Below are positions 54,201 through 60,200 of a stretch of DNA of 64,000 nucleotides, one piece after another. Both the position numbers and the translations under genes were made by a program. This stretch comes from Undaria pinnatifida (taxonomy: Eukaryota > Sar > Phaeophyceae > Laminariales > Alariaceae), in NCBI GenBank assembly GCA_012845835.1, contig JABAKD010000024.1, positions 9,925,103 to 9,989,102 of the forward strand, given 5' to 3'. Each line of letters begins with the position of its first letter. Within the stretch, counting starts at the first letter, position 1. The notes beneath the pieces are model-generated. The model had not been told where the DNA came from. It did no database searches and saw nothing but the letters and a program-made list of their open reading frames with translations.

Positions 54201-57200
54201 GGAAAGAAAGACTACATTCCACTGGAAGGTATCCGCTTGAGCGACAGTCTCTGAAGCCACCGCCTTTCGCCGAACGGCCAGCGTTCCGAGCATGCCTGAA
54301 CCCAGCCCTTCCAACGCCACCTGAGCATGGGAAGGACGTATATACGGCTGTCAACCTCCACAGATCATGATCTAGACCATACACATCCTATACCTGCCGT
54401 TATTATAGCTTGTGGAAGGTCTACCTAGAACAGACTCAACCAAGGAAACACTAGCTAGGTAATGCAAATCATACGGCTCCCATCTGGCAACACAAGCTAG
54501 ACCGTGCAGACCATGCATACACTGGAGGTCTATCTGCCCTCGAAGGCACAGGTTATGAAATAAAATCACCAACTCAAAACAAAATAACATAATATCGCTC
54601 CAACACGCTGGAAATCTCACGAAATTGCAGCAAAGATACTCAAAAGCACACCAAAAATAGACAAAATCCCAAACATGTACCGAATCCAACAAAATCATAC
54701 GAAACCACAAGAAAAAAATGAGCTTTGCAATACATGAAACAACCGCCAATCGTTTTCGAAGAGACTCACCTCAACAGCGCTGGCGGTGGCATTTGCATCG
54801 AGGGGTACAGTTGCCTGGTCCCCGTACCTCAAACGGAACGTCCCCGAGAGAGATCCATTCGTGGCGCCTACAGAAACCACCTGCACAGGGCAGGGAAATG
54901 CAAGATATGTTTTTGGTCGCTTTCCTTCATGCATGAGCCTGCAAAATATGAAATAATGCAACACCGGCAATCTCAGTACTTGCTTTACGGTCGAAAGCAA
55001 AACCAACTAGGCCGTCTGCTTGAAACCGAGTGCCCGGGATTCTCGAACTTTAACCGTGAGGGCAGTGAATGAAGCGGAAAAGTAAAAAGTTGGCCCCTTT
55101 TTAACTTGCTGACATGATTTCCACACTAGTTTCAAGTAGATTGCCCCGGGGGCAGTTCTAAATAGATTATATGCCAAAAGCAGCGACGCTTGAACTGCTG
55201 AGTGTTAGCGTTCAAAGCAAAACTTGTGCAGTTCGTATTCGGTGGACATACAGTGGAGAATACCAGTTACTCTACATGTGGAACACGTATCGCGAACGGC
55301 GCACTTGTCCCGCGGTCAATAGTCATTTCCGGCACCTCTCTAACAGCGATGACGAAGGCCAAGCTTCAAACAGCAGCTGCACGATAACAAAGGCTGGGAT
55401 ATGTTAGAGTCATTTATATCAACGGCTAGGGGGCCACGCGCCATTGGTTCCACTGTCACTATTAACCTTTCGTGCGCCTACCCTAACCGTAAGCGTAAAC
55501 CCACCATCGACGCCATCGAATCGTTTGTCACTCGGATCGGCATGACCCCCCCCTCCCCCCCGCCCACCATGGAGCTGGTCCACGGCAGCACATGAGCACA
55601 TGATACGTTACATATACGTGTACCGCTTTCGGTTTTTTGTTCGTTTTCCTGGGGCATTCTTCCACTCCAGAGTACCTGGAGCCTATCTGGTGACCGCAGA
55701 CGTGATTGTGCGAGTTAATGTAACAACTACTACTACTACTACCGGAACGAACCTGCTGTTCACAACCCCTCCAGCCTTCAATCCACCTTGACGAAATGAC
55801 CGTTGCGTCAGTACCAGTTAATGCATCTCCATCGGACCACAGCTCCTGGCTGAAACTGTCAGCCGTTTCGTTTGATGCCATAAACTCGGAGACAAACAGG
55901 GAGTCGTCCGCGGAAACCAGAACTCGGGGACACAGACCGACTCTCCCCTCCAGGCATGTGGAAGCAGGGATGCTGATGAGCCATCGCCGTCCGTATCTGC
56001 CGAGGTCGCCGGGTAGTTCCTGAAAATAGCGGATCGGGCGTCGGTGTTCTACATGGCTTAGCAAAAATACAGCGTTTTGTTTTCTAGCTAGTACGGAGGG
56101 CCATAGTGATCAAGACCCATGATAACCATAGCCCTATGTTGCCCTTTTTTTACTAACTATAGTTGGCCCTGATTCCTGTGCTTCCGCGTAGTAGCTCCAT
56201 TGAGCAGCTGTCACGGCGTAAAGCTGAAGCCGGATGATGCCGTCCTACACATAGGCGGATAGTACTATAGTACTGGACTATAGTACTGGCCGATTTCGAG
56301 CGATAATCGAGTTCGATGCGTGCGATACCAACAGAAACGCCAAATGTGTTTTAGTGGCCTTGGTTCGTAGACAACGCGCCAAGCGAGATTAAAGGTGTTC
56401 GACATGTGTCCGATAGTGAACGCCTCTAAAGACCCAAACGACGCCATGGGATACCAAGGAATGACATTTCAACTATGTTGCGTTGGTTCCTCAGTTTGGG
56501 AGCCCGCCAGTCGGAAAAATTGCAAATCAATTGAACCAACTGCTGAGAGCGCCTAGCAGCGTGGGTAGGGGCAATTCAATGCCGGCCGACGAGGGAAGAA
56601 AAGGCTGAAGTATTCTCGCGATAAAAATGAGGGCTCGTGCTGTAGTTGGAAGGGGGGACAAGAGCCTGCTTAGTGACCCTCGATCTGAGTTATGTCTAGT
56701 AGGAAGGGAGAAATCGAAATAAAGGTGCGAAGATAACAGATGGGATGAGCGAGAATAAACAGCTAACTGTAGCCGACAAATGCTGCCCTTATCGTACCGC
56801 GCAACCGGTCAGGAAGATAATAATTCCCAAAGCAGTCGCTTACCTCTCGTGTGACGGACGTGTCTCCTGGCACGGTAGGCAGTGCCTTGAAAATACTCTC
56901 GAATTTTTCCGCTGACGAATCAGCAGCCACCGCGTCTGTCATCAGCCCCCTAATTTACCATCATAAGTGCATGAGGGGGAGCGTTGTTGTGTTTTTTTAT
57001 GTATTATACCAGGTAATGGTGAGAGCGAGAGACAGATAATTGATTTTGACGTTTTCTATTTTCGGTACCAGTTTCGAGTTCAGGCGAGACTTGACGGTCA
57101 AACCAAAACATGTTCAAGTACATAATGTCAATATTAAAGTCTTGAGAGTCTTCTTAAAGCTTTCCGTTAACGATTCGGCAGCCATCGCACATCTCAACTG

Positions 57201-60200
57201 CCCCCCTTTTTAGACCCATATCTGCGAAACAAGAATATCAGGTTTTTACGTTTGACAGCCATAGATAAGGGGACGATGAGGAAACCTGGGTTTGACGTGT
57301 CACGGTCGTAGATAAATGCAAGAGGAAGATGTTTGGTCTTGATGTTTCCCCCTTGTTGGTGTCAACTTTCGCATTCAGGTGAGCTTTAACGAAAAAATAG
57401 AATGGCGTTTGTTGGTGCACGTTAGGTCAATGGTGAAGGTGCATGTTGCGTTATCACCCATTTTACGTTTTTTGTGTCTTCTGGTCCACACCTGGGGGGC
57501 GAAGGAACGATACCTGTGATCACCACTTGGATAGAAGGTCGTTGAGGGTACGACCTCCTACGAATTGAGGTTGAACGTGAAAACGATGATACAAAAAGTG
57601 ACGTCTCAGGAGCAGTTCGGCATGGTTATGAATTCGCAACCACCTGATATTTGGTGGCATTGCACCTTTCGAACTGTCCTACCCGCGTCCCGTGGTTATA
57701 CCCTTAGTTTAGTTTTTGTACTGTACCCATGCTATGATAGGGGTAGCATGTTTGACCAATCCTGTGCCCGCATGGCAGACCCTTGACGCCAAATCGTTGG
57801 ATAGATTTCTTGTCCTCCTATTCCACTATTCCAATAGTATTTGTTGAACACCTAGGCCAATGTATTGTTCATCGGATTGAACTTTGATTTGTTCTCAACG
57901 CCTGCGTTTGGGCGAGGCCTAGAGCCCGTCAAGGGAGGAACCTTAGAAAACACACGGTGCACCCCTACTGTAGTACTAGTGCTACTAGTAATAGTAGTAG
58001 TAGTAGTAGTGGTAGCAGCAGTGGTAGTAGTAGTGCTAGTAGTAATAGTGGTATGCCGTATGTGTCACTCACCTGTACGAAAGGTAGAAATATCCACCAA
58101 CGTCGTTTCTTGTAGCTGAGACCTCCACGGCCTGAACGTCAACACTGGAGTACAAGAGGGAGTCCGAAGGGCTGCCACCGGAGGCGTATCCTTCCAGGCC
58201 CACCAAGTCCCACTCCACTTTGTAGCTGCAGGCACATGCATATATATACCAGGTTATATACCAGGTATATATCAGTATGCCAGGGATTATATTATAGGGG
58301 GTAGCAACAAATTCAGTAATTGGAGTTTGTATTTATATGTTTGCGGGGGGGAAGTACAAGTTTTTTTGTTGACACCAGAGTAGAGGAAGGAGTCCGAAGG
58401 AATTCCACCGGAAACGTACCGTTCAATTCCCACCACGTTTCACTCCACCTTGTAGCTGCAGGCATGCGCACGAGAAGCACGAACATAAGCCAAGTATGAT
58501 AGTATAGTGTCGCTAAAAACTCGCCCAACAGGATGCAGTGATTGTAACTGGCGTTGGCTTGTGTGCGCTGGTGGCTGGCGGCGGCGGACGTATACCTACC
58601 CCTGCTTCAGCGATCTCGAAGACGGATCCTAATTAATTTGTGCCGTGTACTTCAGAAACTCGCATTATTTCGTAGAAGTCGTAGAAGGTACGAGGTAACT
58701 TGATGAATACCGGCGGATCATTGCGGCGGTACTATTAATAGACCTGGGTGAGAGTCTCCGGCTGGTCGTAGCGGAGAGGCAACACTGACCGCAAACAATA
58801 TACGAATCAAGGTACGGCATTATGCTAACACAAGAACAGTGCACGATAGGTATAAGCATCATTGATAGTTAGAATACACCATATATAGATGTATTCTAAT
58901 AGTATGCACCTGCAACAATGCACCGGAATAAACGAATAGAAGCGAAATACATGTAATAAATACGAACATAGTGACGCCCTTGAGGCGTAGGATGTTCCTG
59001 GAACAACGCACAAGAGAAAACGTATGTAAACGCCACAAAAAAGGATCGACGCCACGCACTTGGTTACAGGCTTCCCGCCATCGTCCGCAGAAGGCTCGAA
59101 GCCAACGAGTAGAGAGGTGGCAGAGGTAGGATGCACATCGACAGCCGGAGGCGGTGCTGCTTGCGTGCAAGGGGCCTCGTTTGCTGGGCTTGATAACGCA
59201 CCCACCGCAGAGAATCCTTCCTGCGAGCAGGTTTATGTCGCTGAGTGAGACATTTATTTTTATAGTATAGCTGGGGTTGGAGTACATTTGACTACTTTCC
59301 GATCGAGCTCTGCGGTGATCAGTATCGTATGATAGGGTTAGGGTTGGAGTACATTTAACTACTTTCCGATCGAACTCTGCGTTGATCAGTATCTTATGAT
59401 AGGGTTGGGGTTAGGGTTAGGCCCTGCGAGCAAATATTCCGGCGAAAAATGTTTCTCGAAGTTAACAATTTCAAGGCCCATGCAAGCGCCTCGGAAGGGC
59501 GTGTAGCAGTACGAGTATCACTGTGAAAAGCGTGCGTCTTACAGCTCCTCCCATCTTGAGTTCGGATATATTCCTTATTCAAGCAGCCTGGACTGCTTCC
59601 CGTGACCGATGCTGTAACCAAGCCACTCTTGAGCCTTCAAGCGCCAACGGGTTAAGTGAGGTTGGAGCACGTATACATGACTATTTTCTGTCCCAGTGTT
59701 GCGGCAGTCAGCGTTGTAGCCCCCAATGCAGCCCGGACAGAACTGCCGGCAATATCTTTGGAATTTCCCGTCATAGTGGCAACAACTTGCCGGAAAAAAA
59801 AAAAATCGGAAACGTTTCCGGTGCTAGTGGCCACAGTATGGGCTCCGTAGTTTATCCTGCATATCTTGGTGTAAGGTCACCGTCGAAACAGGCGGTGAGC
59901 GAACCATTAACGCCTGTAGATTTGCGCCCACACTTTTGGGAATGGATTACTTGGAATTACTGTAGGATGTTCAATGAAGTGGTAAACGAGATAAGGCGGC
60001 AGACAGTTTCGCAGAGCTAGAGCCCCAGGACAAATAATGGCATCCGGTAGGCGAGAGTGCATAACACCCCCCCCCCGGGATCAATATCAGAGCCGGCTTT
60101 CTGAAAAACAGGAGCACACGACCAACAAAAATGGCGGCTTTAGGAATACCGCGTCGAGAAATTCCACAGAAGCGTCGCTCAGAGATTTACAATTCACCGA

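Larger units (their letters stand above)
56936..58072 (-). other. Intron 6, possibly hiding a small exon
   Basis: This 1.1 kb stretch holds the exon 7 pseudo-copy and the (GTA)n tract. The flanking phases do not match, so a short exon starting with one base of a codon and ending in phase 1 is expected here. I could not identify it by eye. Confidence 0.5.

Noticed and set aside
55171-55407. Plus-strand frame near 55.2 kb considered as a transposon-derived peptide
   Set aside because: Short, no catalytic motif, and two overlapping frames are equally open.
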